From the NCBI RefSeq assembly GCF_004342605.1, contig NZ_SLZL01000015.1, positions 1 to 64,000 on the forward strand: a stretch of 64,000 bases of DNA, written 5' to 3'. The notes below the pieces were generated by a model. It was not told where the DNA came from and ran no database searches. It saw only the letters and a list, made by a program, of their open reading frames with translations. The position numbers and the translations under genes were made by a program. Shown piece by piece: positions 43,940-51,043 of this stretch. How positions within the stretch are numbered: position 1 is the stretch's first letter; each line of letters opens with the position of its first letter. The stretch comes from Caulobacter sp. BK020 (lineage in GTDB: Bacteria > Pseudomonadota > Alphaproteobacteria > Caulobacterales > Caulobacteraceae).

Positions 43940-44568
43940 CAGACCCGCACCTCGACCAGGGCCACGGCCCCGACCCGGGCGGCGTTGAAGCTCTCCAGGG
44001 TCACGTCGATGCGGTCGCCGTCGAAGCGCACCGGCACGTCGAACTCGAAGCCGGCGGTGATCGCCGCCCCGGCCGCCGGGGCGGTCGCCAGGGTCACCAG
44101 GCCGGTGGTCGTATCGACCGTGAAGGCCCCGGCCGCCAGGGCCACGCCGGCCACCGCGACCTTGACCGTGCCGGCGACCGGCTTGACGATCGGCCGGACC
44201 ACGGCGGTCGGGCCGGTCCCATAGGTCTTGGCCAGGGCGAAGACCTTGCGAGCCCCGTCGCCGGTCCCGATCGGCTGGTCGGTGGCGGCCGGCGCCTGGG
44301 ACGGGGCGCACGACTTGCCGTCGGCCGGGTCGCGGAACCGGAAGCCATGCAGCCGCCCGCGCCGCGCCTCGAAGAACGCCACCAGCTCGGCCGCGTCGTC
44401 CAGCGGCCGCACCGCCGTGCCGATCAGGTAGCGCCGCCGCCCCTGGGCCCAGGGACTGGAGCGCCGCTCGAAGCCGGACGCCAGGGTCGTCACCTGGGTC
44501 CGCCGCTCGACCCCGCCAGTGCAGCCGAACGCCAGCCGCGCCGGCAGGCGCGTCTCGTGGAAGGACAT
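43939..44568 (-). CDS. GTA tail protein, DUF2460 (gp12-like)
   Basis: 209 aa. SFHETRLPARLAFGCTGGVERRTQV and GRRRYLIGTAVRPLDDAAELVAFFEARRGRLHGFRFRDPAD are diagnostic of DUF2460, the distal tail protein of GTA and lambdoid phages. It is the first of the tightly overlapping gp12-gp13-gp14 block, now separated from the tape-measure gene by a 1.6-kb insertion. Confidence 0.93.
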   Translation of the reverse strand: MSFHETRLPARLAFGCTGGVERRTQVTTLASGFERRSSPWAQGRRRYLIGTAVRPLDDAAELVAFFEARRGRLHGFRFRDPADGKSCAPSQAPAATDQPIGTGDGARKVFALAKTYGTGPTAVVRPIVKPVAGTVKVAVAGVALAAGAFTVDTTTGLVTLATAPAAGAAITAGFEFDVPVRFDGDRIDVTLESFNAARVGAVALVEVRV

Positions 44569-44637
44569 GAAGCCTCCGAAGGTTGTAAAGCTTTGCCGAC
44601 GCGATGCGCCGTGGTTGATGGGCGCAACAGGATCGAG

Positions 44638-45132
44638 GTGAAGCGCTTGGGCGGATTCAAACTATTGCTGAGCCCAGCTGGGATCGGACGCCGGGCCTTC
44701 GGCTGGTCAGCGTTGGCGCTCTACGGCCTGCCGCTCGCGTTGGCGGCCACGAACCTGCTGTTGCTCAAGACACTGGGCGAAAATCTCGTGACGGCGACGC
44801 TGGGAACCATCCTGTTCGGCGCCGTGGTCCTGGTCCCCTATGTGGGCCTGTGCCTGCATCTCAAGCGCTTGCGGGACGCGGGCCGACCGCCCTGGAGCCT
44901 GATATCGCTAAGCCTGCTCACCTTACTGGGGACACCGCTGGCCCTGTTGCTGCCGAGCCTGCGGTTGATGTTCCAGAATGGCCCCGGTGTAGAGGGCTCC
45001 GACACAATGATGTTCGCGGCCATGGCGCTGGGCGCGGCGGCCATCCTGGCTTGGCCGTTCTATAGCCTGTGGGTCGGCCTTGCCGGACCCAGGGCGGACG
45101 AGATCGCCACCCAGGTTAAACCCGCGTCATGA
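44638..45132 (+). CDS. DUF805-family membrane protein, first copy
   Basis: 164 aa from a GTG at 44638 preceded by AGGA. Three to four hydrophobic helices and the DUF805 hallmark LHLKRLRDAGRPPWSLI. It is on the opposite strand to the GTA genes on both sides. DUF805 proteins are small inner-membrane proteins of unknown role. Confidence 0.75.
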   Translation: MKRLGGFKLLLSPAGIGRRAFGWSALALYGLPLALAATNLLLLKTLGENLVTATLGTILFGAVVLVPYVGLCLHLKRLRDAGRPPWSLISLSLLTLLGTPLALLLPSLRLMFQNGPGVEGSDTMMFAAMALGAAAILAWPFYSLWVGLAGPRADEIATQVKPAS

Positions 45133-45196
45133 CTTGCAATTCACTTAAACCGCGAGCCGGTCGGCCCTAGTTTCAGCTCAGGATTGGGAGCTGGAA

Positions 45197-45655
45197 ATGG
45201 ACTGGAAATCGTTGTTCTTCTCGGCCGAGGGCCGGATCGGCCGTCAGGTGTTCTGGATCGGCTGGCTGATGCTGCTGGGCGCTCACGTGGTGGCCGGCTG
45301 GATCCCGCTGATCGGCCAGGTCATCGGCCTGGTCGCGATCTTCGCCTGGGTCTGCCTGTGCGCCAAGCGCCTGCACGACATGGGCCGCAGCGGCTGGTGG
45401 CAGCTCGTGCCGATCCTGCTGGGGCCGGTGCTGATCGTCGGCTCGGCGATGTCGATCGGCTTCGGCGCGGTCCTGGCCGAGCTGACCAACGGCGACGCCG
45501 GCTGGGCGGCCCTGGCCGGGGTCGGCGGCCTGTTCGTCAGCCTGGCCATCGCCTTCGTCGCCGTGGTCGGCTTCACCCTGTGGCTGGGGATCACCGAAGG
45601 CCAGCCGGGCGAGAACCGCTATGGCGAGCCGCCGCTGACGCCGGTGGTGGTGTAG
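45197..45655 (+). CDS. DUF805-family membrane protein, second copy
   Basis: 152 aa. MDWKSLFFSAEGRIGRQVFWIGW and LCAKRLHDMGRSGWWQLVP are the canonical DUF805 motifs; four transmembrane helices. It is a diverged paralogue of the preceding gene, on the same strand and 64 nt downstream. It is an insert within the GTA cluster; function unknown. Confidence 0.88.
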   Translation: MDWKSLFFSAEGRIGRQVFWIGWLMLLGAHVVAGWIPLIGQVIGLVAIFAWVCLCAKRLHDMGRSGWWQLVPILLGPVLIVGSAMSIGFGAVLAELTNGDAGWAALAGVGGLFVSLAIAFVAVVGFTLWLGITEGQPGENRYGEPPLTPVVV

Positions 45656-45720
45656 GGTCCGAAAACCGAAACGCGAATTTCCAAGCTTTCCCCATCGCCT
45701 CGGCGGTGGGGAAATGCTGC

Positions 45721-46017
45721 ATGGCCTTCTATTGCTACATCGTGGCGAGCCGCCGAAACGGCACGCTCTACACCGGATCCACCGATGACCTGCCGCGGCG
45801 GATCGAAGAGCATCGGCAACATCTCCGCCGCGGCTTCGCGGCGAAGTACGACTGTACGATCCTGGTCTGGTACGAGGTCTTCGAAACCCGCGAGGAAGCG
45901 TTTCGGCGGGAGCGACGCATCAAGGCATGGCGGCGCTCCTGGAAGCTCATGTTGATCGAGGCCGCCGAAAATCCAACCTGGCGGGACCTCTTCCCCGATC
46001 TGAACCTCAACGCCTGA
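45721..46017 (+). CDS. Small GIY-YIG nuclease-domain protein
   Basis: 98 aa. Motif YCYIVASRRNGTLYTGSTDDLPRR shows the GIY-like YIV and YIG-like YTG elements, followed by Arg/His/Glu (RIEEHRQH, YEVFETREEAFRRERRIKAWRR). It belongs to the YhbQ/UPF0213-type group. It ends 8 nt before a D-family palindrome pair, an association worth testing. Confidence 0.9.
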   Translation: MAFYCYIVASRRNGTLYTGSTDDLPRRIEEHRQHLRRGFAAKYDCTILVWYEVFETREEAFRRERRIKAWRRSWKLMLIEAAENPTWRDLFPDLNLNA

Positions 46018-46024
46018 CCCTAGA

Positions 46025-46151
46025 CCGCTTATCCCGGCGAACGCCGGGACCCAGATCCCAAGGCGGTGTGGCGGATTGGAAGAGCTCTGAGCCCTTGGCG
46101 TCAGCCTCAAAGCCATTCCATCTGGGTCCCGGCGTTCGCCGGGATGAGCGG
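46025..46151. repeat. D-family palindrome pair downstream of the GIY-YIG gene
   Basis: CGCTTATCCCGGCGAACGCC... at 46025 onward is mirrored by ...GGCGTTCGCCGGGATGAGCGG ending at 46151, with AACGCCGGGACCCAGAT / ATCTGGGTCCCGGCGTT arms. It occupies almost all the gap to the GTA tape-measure gene. Confidence 0.88.
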
Positions 46152-46162
46152 ATTTTGGGAAG

Positions 46163-46693
46163 CTACAGCCTCCGCGCGCCCAGGCTCACCGCCCGGGCCA
46201 GGGCCTGGGCCAGCTGGGCGTCGGAGCGGGCGAGGCCCGCGGCGTCACCGCCCGCGACGTTGATCGTCACATTCATCCCGCCCCCAGCCCCGCCCAGCGG
46301 CTCGACCACGCCGGCGCCGGCGGGGCGGAACAGTTCGGGGCCGCGCTCGCCGACCAGATAGGCGCCGCCCGCCGAGACCGGGCCGCCGTCGGCCCTCGCC
46401 CCCGAAAGGGCCGAGCTGACCGCCCCGGCCAGGGCCTTGACCAGCCCGCCTCCGCCGCCCGAACTGGCCGACACCGCGTTCAGCACCGCTCCGGCCAGTT
46501 CGGCCAGGCTGACCTTGCCGTCGGCGGCCGCGTGGGCCAGCGAGCGGACGAGGCCCGTCCCGGCCCTGGCGAAGGCCTCGTCTATGGTGCGGGCCGCTTG
46601 TTCGGCCGGGGCGCGCAGGGCGGCCAGGGCGGCGGCGGCCTCGGCGGCGCGGGCGGGGACGGCGTCGAGGCCATCAGGGTCGAAGTCGCTCAT
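46163..46693 (-). CDS. GTA tail tape measure protein (gp11-like)
   Basis: 176 aa from the ATG at 46693. Alanine-rich helical start (LDAVPARAAEAAAALAALRAPAE) and the C-terminal glycine-rich region GGAYLVGERGPELFRPAGAGVVEPLGG, which is typical of tape-measure C-termini. Short compared with phage tape measures, as expected for short GTA tails. ATGA overlap with the gene upstream. Confidence 0.88.
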   Translation of the reverse strand: MSDFDPDGLDAVPARAAEAAAALAALRAPAEQAARTIDEAFARAGTGLVRSLAHAAADGKVSLAELAGAVLNAVSASSGGGGGLVKALAGAVSSALSGARADGGPVSAGGAYLVGERGPELFRPAGAGVVEPLGGAGGGMNVTINVAGGDAAGLARSDAQLAQALARAVSLGARRL

Positions 46694-46887
46694 GGGATCT
46701 CCCAAGGGATCGGATCGTCGGGAAAGCGGGCGATCAGGGCGTCCAGCGCCGCGCGGTCCAGGGCCGGCGCGGCCGGCGCCTCGGTCAGGGCTCGCCACTC
46801 GGCCAGGGACAGCCGCCAGAAGGCCTCGGGCGACAGGGCCAGCTGCAGGCTGGCCAGCCGCAGGGCCGCGCGCCAGCGGGCGTTCAT
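46690..46887 (-). CDS. GTA small tail-assembly protein (gp10.1-like, rcc01693 family)
   Basis: 65 aa, consisting mostly of the LRLASLQLALSPEAFWRLSLAEWRAL motif that defines this tail assembly chaperone-like family, and ending DDPIPWEIP. It overlaps the tape-measure gene by 4 nt. Confidence 0.85.
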   Translation of the reverse strand: MNARWRAALRLASLQLALSPEAFWRLSLAEWRALTEAPAAPALDRAALDALIARFPDDPIPWEIP

Positions 46888-46900
46888 GCGCAGGCGGCCC

Positions 46901-47191
46901 CTAAGCGCAGGCGGCCAGGGCGGCGGCCACGGCCGCGACCGACTCGGGGATCGATACCGGCGCGGCGTCCAGCACGGCCGGATCCTCGCCGCCGCCCTCG
47001 AGCAGGGCGGCCAGCACGGCCAGCAGCTCGCTCGCCGACAGCCGGCCGAACCGCTCGGGCAGGGCGCTCCAGTCGTCCAGGCGAAGGACCGCCTCGATCC
47101 GCGCCAGGGCGCCCAGGGTCAGGCACAGGCGGCGCGGCGCGCCGGCCAGCGGAACGACGACCTCGCCGCGGGCGGGGTTGGGGACGGGCAT
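46901..47191 (-). CDS. GTA tail assembly chaperone (gp10-like)
   Basis: 96 aa from the ATG at 47191 with GGAGAAC upstream. N-terminal PNPARGEVVVPLAGAPRRLCLTLGALARIE matches the GTA-gp10/TAC_11 family. It lies between the major tail protein and the small assembly protein, the expected position. The A-family repeat copy 3 lies just upstream. Confidence 0.88.
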   Translation of the reverse strand: MPVPNPARGEVVVPLAGAPRRLCLTLGALARIEAVLRLDDWSALPERFGRLSASELLAVLAALLEGGGEDPAVLDAAPVSIPESVAAVAAALAACA

Positions 47192-47215
47192 GGTGATGTT
47201 CTCCAGTGCGGCGAG

Positions 47216-47323
47216 CGGACCGCTTCGCGGTCGTCTTCCCCCAGAGGGGGAAGAGCGCTTCCGGCATGAGGCTCCGCCCCCTATGGGGGCGGACAGGCGG
47301 CGAAGCCGCCAGGTGGGGGCAAG
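47216..47323. repeat. A-family palindromic repeat (copy 3), left end degenerate
   Basis: It lacks the left CTTGCCCCCT end, has an extra segment (TTCCGGCATGAGG) in the middle, and ends with TGGGGGCAAGG. It lies between GTA gp9 and gp10. Confidence 0.85.
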
Positions 47324-47333
47324 GAGGTGAGCC

Positions 47334-47750
47334 TCAGATCGCCGTGAACGTGACCGGCCCGGCCGAGGCCAGGGACAGGGCGAAGGCGGCCTCGCCGTCG
47401 TGCTCGCCGGCATATTCCAGGGCCGCCACCAGGAACGGCCCCTCCAGCTGCACGAAGTCGGGGATCACCAGCCGCCAGACCCGGGCGGTCTGGGCGAAGA
47501 AGCTGTCGCGGACCATCGCGTCGGACGCCGCGTCGCGGAACACGCCGCCGCCGGAGACGGCGACCGAGCGCACGCCCGCCCCGGCCAGCAGCTCGCGCCA
47601 GCGGCCGGCGCTGTCGCCGTCGGTGGCGTCGATGGTCTGGGCGTTGAGGCTGATCGTCCGGGCCCGCAGGCCCGCCACGGTGGTGAAGGTCGGCGTCGGC
47701 GCGCCGTCGCTGATCTTCAGCAGGATGTCTTTGCCGGCTTGGGCGGCCAT
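47334..47750 (-). CDS. GTA major tail protein, TP901-1 family (gp9-like)
   Basis: 138 aa. MAAQAGKDILLKISDGAPTP, AGLRARTISLNAQTIDATDGDSAGRWRELL and the C-terminal FLVAALEYAGEHDGEAAFALSLASAG are characteristic of the tube protein. Polymerises into the tail tube. Flanked on both sides by A-family repeats. Confidence 0.93.
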   Translation of the reverse strand: MAAQAGKDILLKISDGAPTPTFTTVAGLRARTISLNAQTIDATDGDSAGRWRELLAGAGVRSVAVSGGGVFRDAASDAMVRDSFFAQTARVWRLVIPDFVQLEGPFLVAALEYAGEHDGEAAFALSLASAGPVTFTAI

Positions 47751-47784
47751 GGGAGTCTCCGGGTTTGGGATATTGCGGCGAGCG

Positions 47785-47901
47785 CTTGCCCCCTACGGAC
47801 CGCTTCGCGGTCGTCTTCCCCCAGAGGGGGGAAGAGCCGCGCGGGCGAGGCTCCGCCCCCTCGCCGCGACAGACCGCGTAGCGGTCAGGTGGGGGCAAGT
47901 G
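47785..47901. repeat. A-family palindromic repeat (copy 4)
   Basis: CTTGCCCCCTACGGACCGC... to ...GGGGGCAAGTG, with a 10-bp insertion in the central hairpin (GCGCGGGCGAGG). Between GTA gp8 and gp9. Confidence 0.9.
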
Positions 47902-47906
47902 TCGAA

Positions 47907-48317
47907 CTAGGCGCTCTCGGTCACCGCCCGCACCCGCAGCACGCCCAGCGACAGCTCGCGGTCGGCGGCGCGGAAGACGTCAGCATAGGTGACGCGCAGG
48001 GTGACCAGGCGTCGGCCGGCCACGGCCAGCGGCGCGTTGTGCAGGGCCGCGCGGACCGCCGAGGTGACGGCCCGCGCCTCCTCGGGGCCGCCGTACTTGC
48101 TGGCGCAGGTGACGGTCAGCAGGTGCTCCAGGCCGTCCGCGTCCGGACCGAACGGCCGGCTCTCCTGCCGGCCCAGGCTGACGCACGGATAGACCGGATG
48201 GCGCGGGGCGTCGGCGTGGACGCGGGCGGCGACCAGGGCGGAAACGGCAGACGCGGCCTTCAGGGCCTGGACCAGGGCGGCGGCGATGGCCGCGTCGGCG
48301 TTCAGGGGGCCGCTCAC
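47907..48317 (-). CDS. GTA tail terminator, DUF3168 (gp8-like)
   Basis: 136 aa. DUF3168 pattern: AAIAAALVQALKAASAVSALVAARV, YPCVSLGRQESRPFG, and LTVTCASKYGGPEEARAVTSAVRAALHN. It probably caps the tail tube. ATGA overlap with the head-tail connector gene. No gp7-like head-closure gene lies between them. Confidence 0.92.
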   Translation of the reverse strand: MSGPLNADAAIAAALVQALKAASAVSALVAARVHADAPRHPVYPCVSLGRQESRPFGPDADGLEHLLTVTCASKYGGPEEARAVTSAVRAALHNAPLAVAGRRLVTLRVTYADVFRAADRELSLGVLRVRAVTESA

Positions 48318-48583
48318 AGCCGGGCCTCCCGATAGGGCGCCAGCCAGGCCTCGACCAGGCCGGGCGGCGGCTCGGCGTCGTCGCGGTGCTCGTAGGCGTG
48401 GGCGACCAGGACCAGCGCGGCCAGGCGCAGCGGCGCGGGACTGGCCGGCGTCAGGGCCTGGCCGGTGGCGGCGGCGACGCGCGCCTCGGCGGCGTCGATC
48501 AGCAGGCCGACCAGGGCGTCCTCCGTGGCGTCGGCCACGCGCAGGAAGCCCTTGGCCTCGGCCAGGGTGATGGAGAGGGGCAT
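48314..48583 (-). CDS. GTA head-tail connector (gp6-like)
   Basis: 89 aa. LSITLAEAKGFLRVADATEDALVGLLIDAAEARVAAATGQ is the Phage_connect_1 (gp6-like) signature. It binds the portal in the neck. It is shorter than some GTA homologues, lacking a C-terminal extension. Only one neck gene is present before gp8. Confidence 0.9.
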   Translation of the reverse strand: MPLSITLAEAKGFLRVADATEDALVGLLIDAAEARVAAATGQALTPASPAPLRLAALVLVAHAYEHRDDAEPPPGLVEAWLAPYREARL

Positions 48584-48610
48584 GTGGGGGTGTGTCCAGG
48601 ATTGGAGGAA

Positions 48611-48717
48611 CTTGCCCCCTCCGGGCCGCTTCGCGACCCTCCTCCCCCAGAGGGGGAAGAGCGCTCCGCCCCCTATGGGGGCGGACAGGCGGCGAAGCCG
48701 CCAGGTGGGGGCAAGTG
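48611..48717. repeat. A-family palindromic repeat (copy 5)
   Basis: 107 bp, CTTGCCCCCTCCGGGCCGC... to ...GGGGGCAAGTG, between GTA gp5 (capsid) and gp6. Confidence 0.9.
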
Positions 48718-48725
48718 GGAAGGAC

Positions 48726-49967
48726 CTACGACGCCGCGAACTTCAGCAGCTTGATCGCGTCGAAGTTCTGCACCCCGCCGCCGACCCGCTTGGTGGTGTA
48801 GAACAGCACGTGGGGCTTGGCCGAATAGGGGTCGCGCAGCACGCGGACGCCGGCCCGATCGACGATCAGGTAGCCCTTCTCGAAGTCGCCGAACGCGATG
48901 GCCAGGGCGTTGGCGGCGACGTCCGGCATGGCCTCGATCTCGGTCACCGGATAGCCCAGCAGCGAGGCCGACTGGCCCGGCTGCAGGGCCGCGTTCCAGA
49001 TGTAGTTGCCCTGGGCGTCCTTGAACTTGCGCACGGCGCTGACCGTGCGGCGGTTCATCACGAAGCGGCCGTTCTGGCGGTATTGGGTCTTGGCCGCGTA
49101 GATCAGGTCGATCAGCTTGTCGGTCGGGTTCGACGCCGGCCAGGCGCCGGCCACGCCGGTGGCCAGGTAGCCCAGCTGGCCCCAGGTCGCCGCAGCGTCG
49201 GCCGCCGCGGTGTAGGCCAGCAGGCCCTTGGGCTTGTTGACCCCGTCGCCGCCGATGAAGGCGCTGGTCTCCTGGGCGGCGAAGGCGTCCTGCACCTCCT
49301 CGGCCAGCCACTCGTCGATGTCGACATAGGCGTCGTCGAGCAGGGCCTGGGTGGCGGCCGGGCTGGCGTAGAGCTCCCCGGCCGGGAAGTCGATCACGTC
49401 CAGGGTCGGAGCCGCGGTCTCGGGACGCGCCGCGGTCTCGGCCACCCAGCTGGCGGCCAGGCCGGCGGTCGAGACCGGCTTGCGGAAGGTCCCCGCCCCG
49501 ATCGTGCGCACCTGGCAGATGTCGCGCATCGGCGAGGAGGCCTGCAGGCGGCGCAGGATCTGCCGCTCCAGCTCGGCCGGGGCGACATAGCCGCCGGCCG
49601 TGGCCACGCCTTCGGACAGGCCCTTGGCCTCCAGCAGCAAGGCCGGCGCCTCGCCGGTCTTGATGTAGCGGTCGAAGGCGGCCTTGCGCTCGTCGACACG
49701 CGCCAGCGGCGCGTCACCGCCGCCAAGAGGGCCGCCAATAAGCGGCCTGCGGGCGTCGGCCAGCACGCGGTCCAGCCGCGCCTGGGCCTGGGAGACGGCG
49801 TCGTCGATGCGGGCGACCTTCTCCTCCAGCAGCACGTCGGCCCGCTTGGTCTCCAGCGCCGCCAGCCGCTGGTCGTTGGCGGCCTTGAAGCCCTCGAACG
49901 CCGCCAGCACCTCGTGCAGCGCCGCGCGGGCCTCCGGCGAAGCCGCGGCCTGTTTGGTTTCCTTCAT
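48726..49967 (-). CDS. GTA major capsid protein, HK97 fold (gp5-like)
   Basis: 413 aa from the ATG at 49967. An N-terminal coiled-coil scaffold (AALHEVLAAFEGFKAANDQRLAALETKRAD, about residues 13-60) is followed by the HK97 capsid domain with GVATAGGYVAPAELERQILRRL and ETSAFIGGDGVNKPKGLL. The scaffold is expected to be cleaved by the gp4 protease around residue 105-120. The end (GGGVQNFDAIKLLKFAAS) matches the family. Confidence 0.95.
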   Translation of the reverse strand: MKETKQAAASPEARAALHEVLAAFEGFKAANDQRLAALETKRADVLLEEKVARIDDAVSQAQARLDRVLADARRPLIGGPLGGGDAPLARVDERKAAFDRYIKTGEAPALLLEAKGLSEGVATAGGYVAPAELERQILRRLQASSPMRDICQVRTIGAGTFRKPVSTAGLAASWVAETAARPETAAPTLDVIDFPAGELYASPAATQALLDDAYVDIDEWLAEEVQDAFAAQETSAFIGGDGVNKPKGLLAYTAAADAAATWGQLGYLATGVAGAWPASNPTDKLIDLIYAAKTQYRQNGRFVMNRRTVSAVRKFKDAQGNYIWNAALQPGQSASLLGYPVTEIEAMPDVAANALAIAFGDFEKGYLIVDRAGVRVLRDPYSAKPHVLFYTTKRVGGGVQNFDAIKLLKFAAS

Positions 49968-49990
49968 GGGAGTCTCCGGTTGGGTGTCAG

Positions 49991-50100
49991 ATGCTCCCCC
50001 TCCGGGGGAGCTGTCGCGGAGCGACTGAGGGGGTTTTCCGGCCACGGCCGAACCGCCCCCTCCGGCCCTTCGGGCCACCTCCCCCAGAAGGGGAGGATCT
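49991..50100. repeat. B-family repeat, half-elements in reverse order
   Basis: ATGCTCCCCC..GGGGGAGCTGTCG..CGACTGAGGGGG comes first, followed by CCGCCCCCTCCGG..GGCCACCTCCCCCAGAAGGGGAGG. The B1 copy has the halves in the other order, as in BIME-like assemblies. Between GTA gp4 and gp5. Confidence 0.85.
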
Positions 50101-50108
50101 CTTTCGGG

Positions 50109-50525
50109 TCAGGCCCGCTTCAGCCTCGCGCCGGGCAGCATCGGGAAGGTCACGATCGACACCTCCCACAGCTCCACCTGCGTCAGCACCCGCAGCCGCC
50201 CCGTCTCGTCGGGGCGGGCCTTGACGGCGCGGAAGCCGATGGAGAGGCCGTCCAGCGCCCCGGCCTCGACCAGGGCGGCGACCAGGCGGCCCCTCGGCGT
50301 GGTCCGCAGGATGCGGCCGCGGACGTGGAGTCCCGTGGCGTCCTCCTCGATCGCGTCCCAGACGCCGACGGGCTCGGCGTCGTCGTGCTGGTGCAGCATC
50401 TTCACGCCGCCAGGACCGGTGCGCGCCAGGCTGGCGGCGAAGGCCCCGGCGGCGGCGACGTCGTCGTTGAGGTCGCGGGTCCAGAAGAGGGAGGCGTGGC
50501 CTTCGATGGGCAGGTCGTCGTTCAT
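50109..50525 (-). CDS. GTA prohead protease, HK97 family (gp4-like)
   Basis: 138 aa. IEGHASLFWTRDLNDDVAAAGAFAASL, VKMLHQHDDAEPVGVWD (catalytic His) and GALDGLSIGFRAVKAR (catalytic Ser) are typical of the U35/HK97 protease. It cleaves the capsid scaffold. It is shorter than many phage versions but in the usual GTA range. Confidence 0.93.
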   Translation of the reverse strand: MNDDLPIEGHASLFWTRDLNDDVAAAGAFAASLARTGPGGVKMLHQHDDAEPVGVWDAIEEDATGLHVRGRILRTTPRGRLVAALVEAGALDGLSIGFRAVKARPDETGRLRVLTQVELWEVSIVTFPMLPGARLKRA

Positions 50526-50545
50526 GGCGGCTCCTGTGCGGCGAT

Positions 50546-50653
50546 CACTTGCCCCCTACGGACCGCTGCGCGGTCGTCTTCCCCCAGAGGGGGAAGAGCG
50601 CTCCGCCCCCTATGGGGGCGGACAGACGGCGAAGCCGTCAGGTGGGGGCAAGT
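50546..50653. repeat. A-family palindromic repeat (copy 6)
   Basis: CACTTGCCCCCTACGGACCGC... to ...GGGGGCAAGT, between GTA gp3.5 and gp4. Confidence 0.9.
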
Positions 50654-50660
50654 CGGTGCG

Positions 50661-50906
50661 CTAAGGCTGTTGATCCAGCTTGCTCTCGATCCGGGCCAGG
50701 GCCGCCCGCGTCGCGTCGGCCTGGGTCTCCAGGCGGGCCAGGCGTTCGGCGACCGGGGCCTGGGCGTCGAGGCGCTGGCGCAGGTCGTCGATCCGCGCGC
50801 TGGCCCGGCCGGCCCACATCAGGGCGGCGGCGGCCTGCAGGGCCACGGCGACCAGCAGGCCGAGCGAGACCTGGCGGTCGAGCCGCCAGCGGGCAGGTGA
50901 GGTCAT
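50661..50906 (-). CDS. GTA small membrane protein (gp3.5-like)
   Basis: 81 aa: one N-terminal helix (QVSLGLLVAVALQAAAALMWAG) followed by a coiled coil (RIDDLRQRLDAQAPVAERLARLETQADATRAALARIE). A gene with this plan lies between portal and protease in GTA clusters. Its role is unknown; it may anchor assembly at the membrane or act in lysis. Confidence 0.8.
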   Translation of the reverse strand: MTSPARWRLDRQVSLGLLVAVALQAAAALMWAGRASARIDDLRQRLDAQAPVAERLARLETQADATRAALARIESKLDQQP

Positions 50907-50921
50907 GGGTTTCTCCTGGGG

Positions 50922-51041
50922 ACTTGCCCCCTACGGACCGCTGCGCGGTCGTCTTCCCCCAGAGGGGGAAGAGCCAGGCGGTGAAGGCTCCGCCCCCTAT
51001 GGGGGCGGACAGGCGGCGAAGCCGCCAGGTGGGGGCAAGTG
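50922..51041. repeat. A-family palindromic repeat (copy 7)
   Basis: ACTTGCCCCCTACGGACCGC... to ...GGGGGCAAGTG, with an expanded middle hairpin (GAGCCAGGCGGTGAAGGCTCC). Between GTA gp3 and gp3.5. Confidence 0.9.
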
Positions 51042-51043
51042 AA

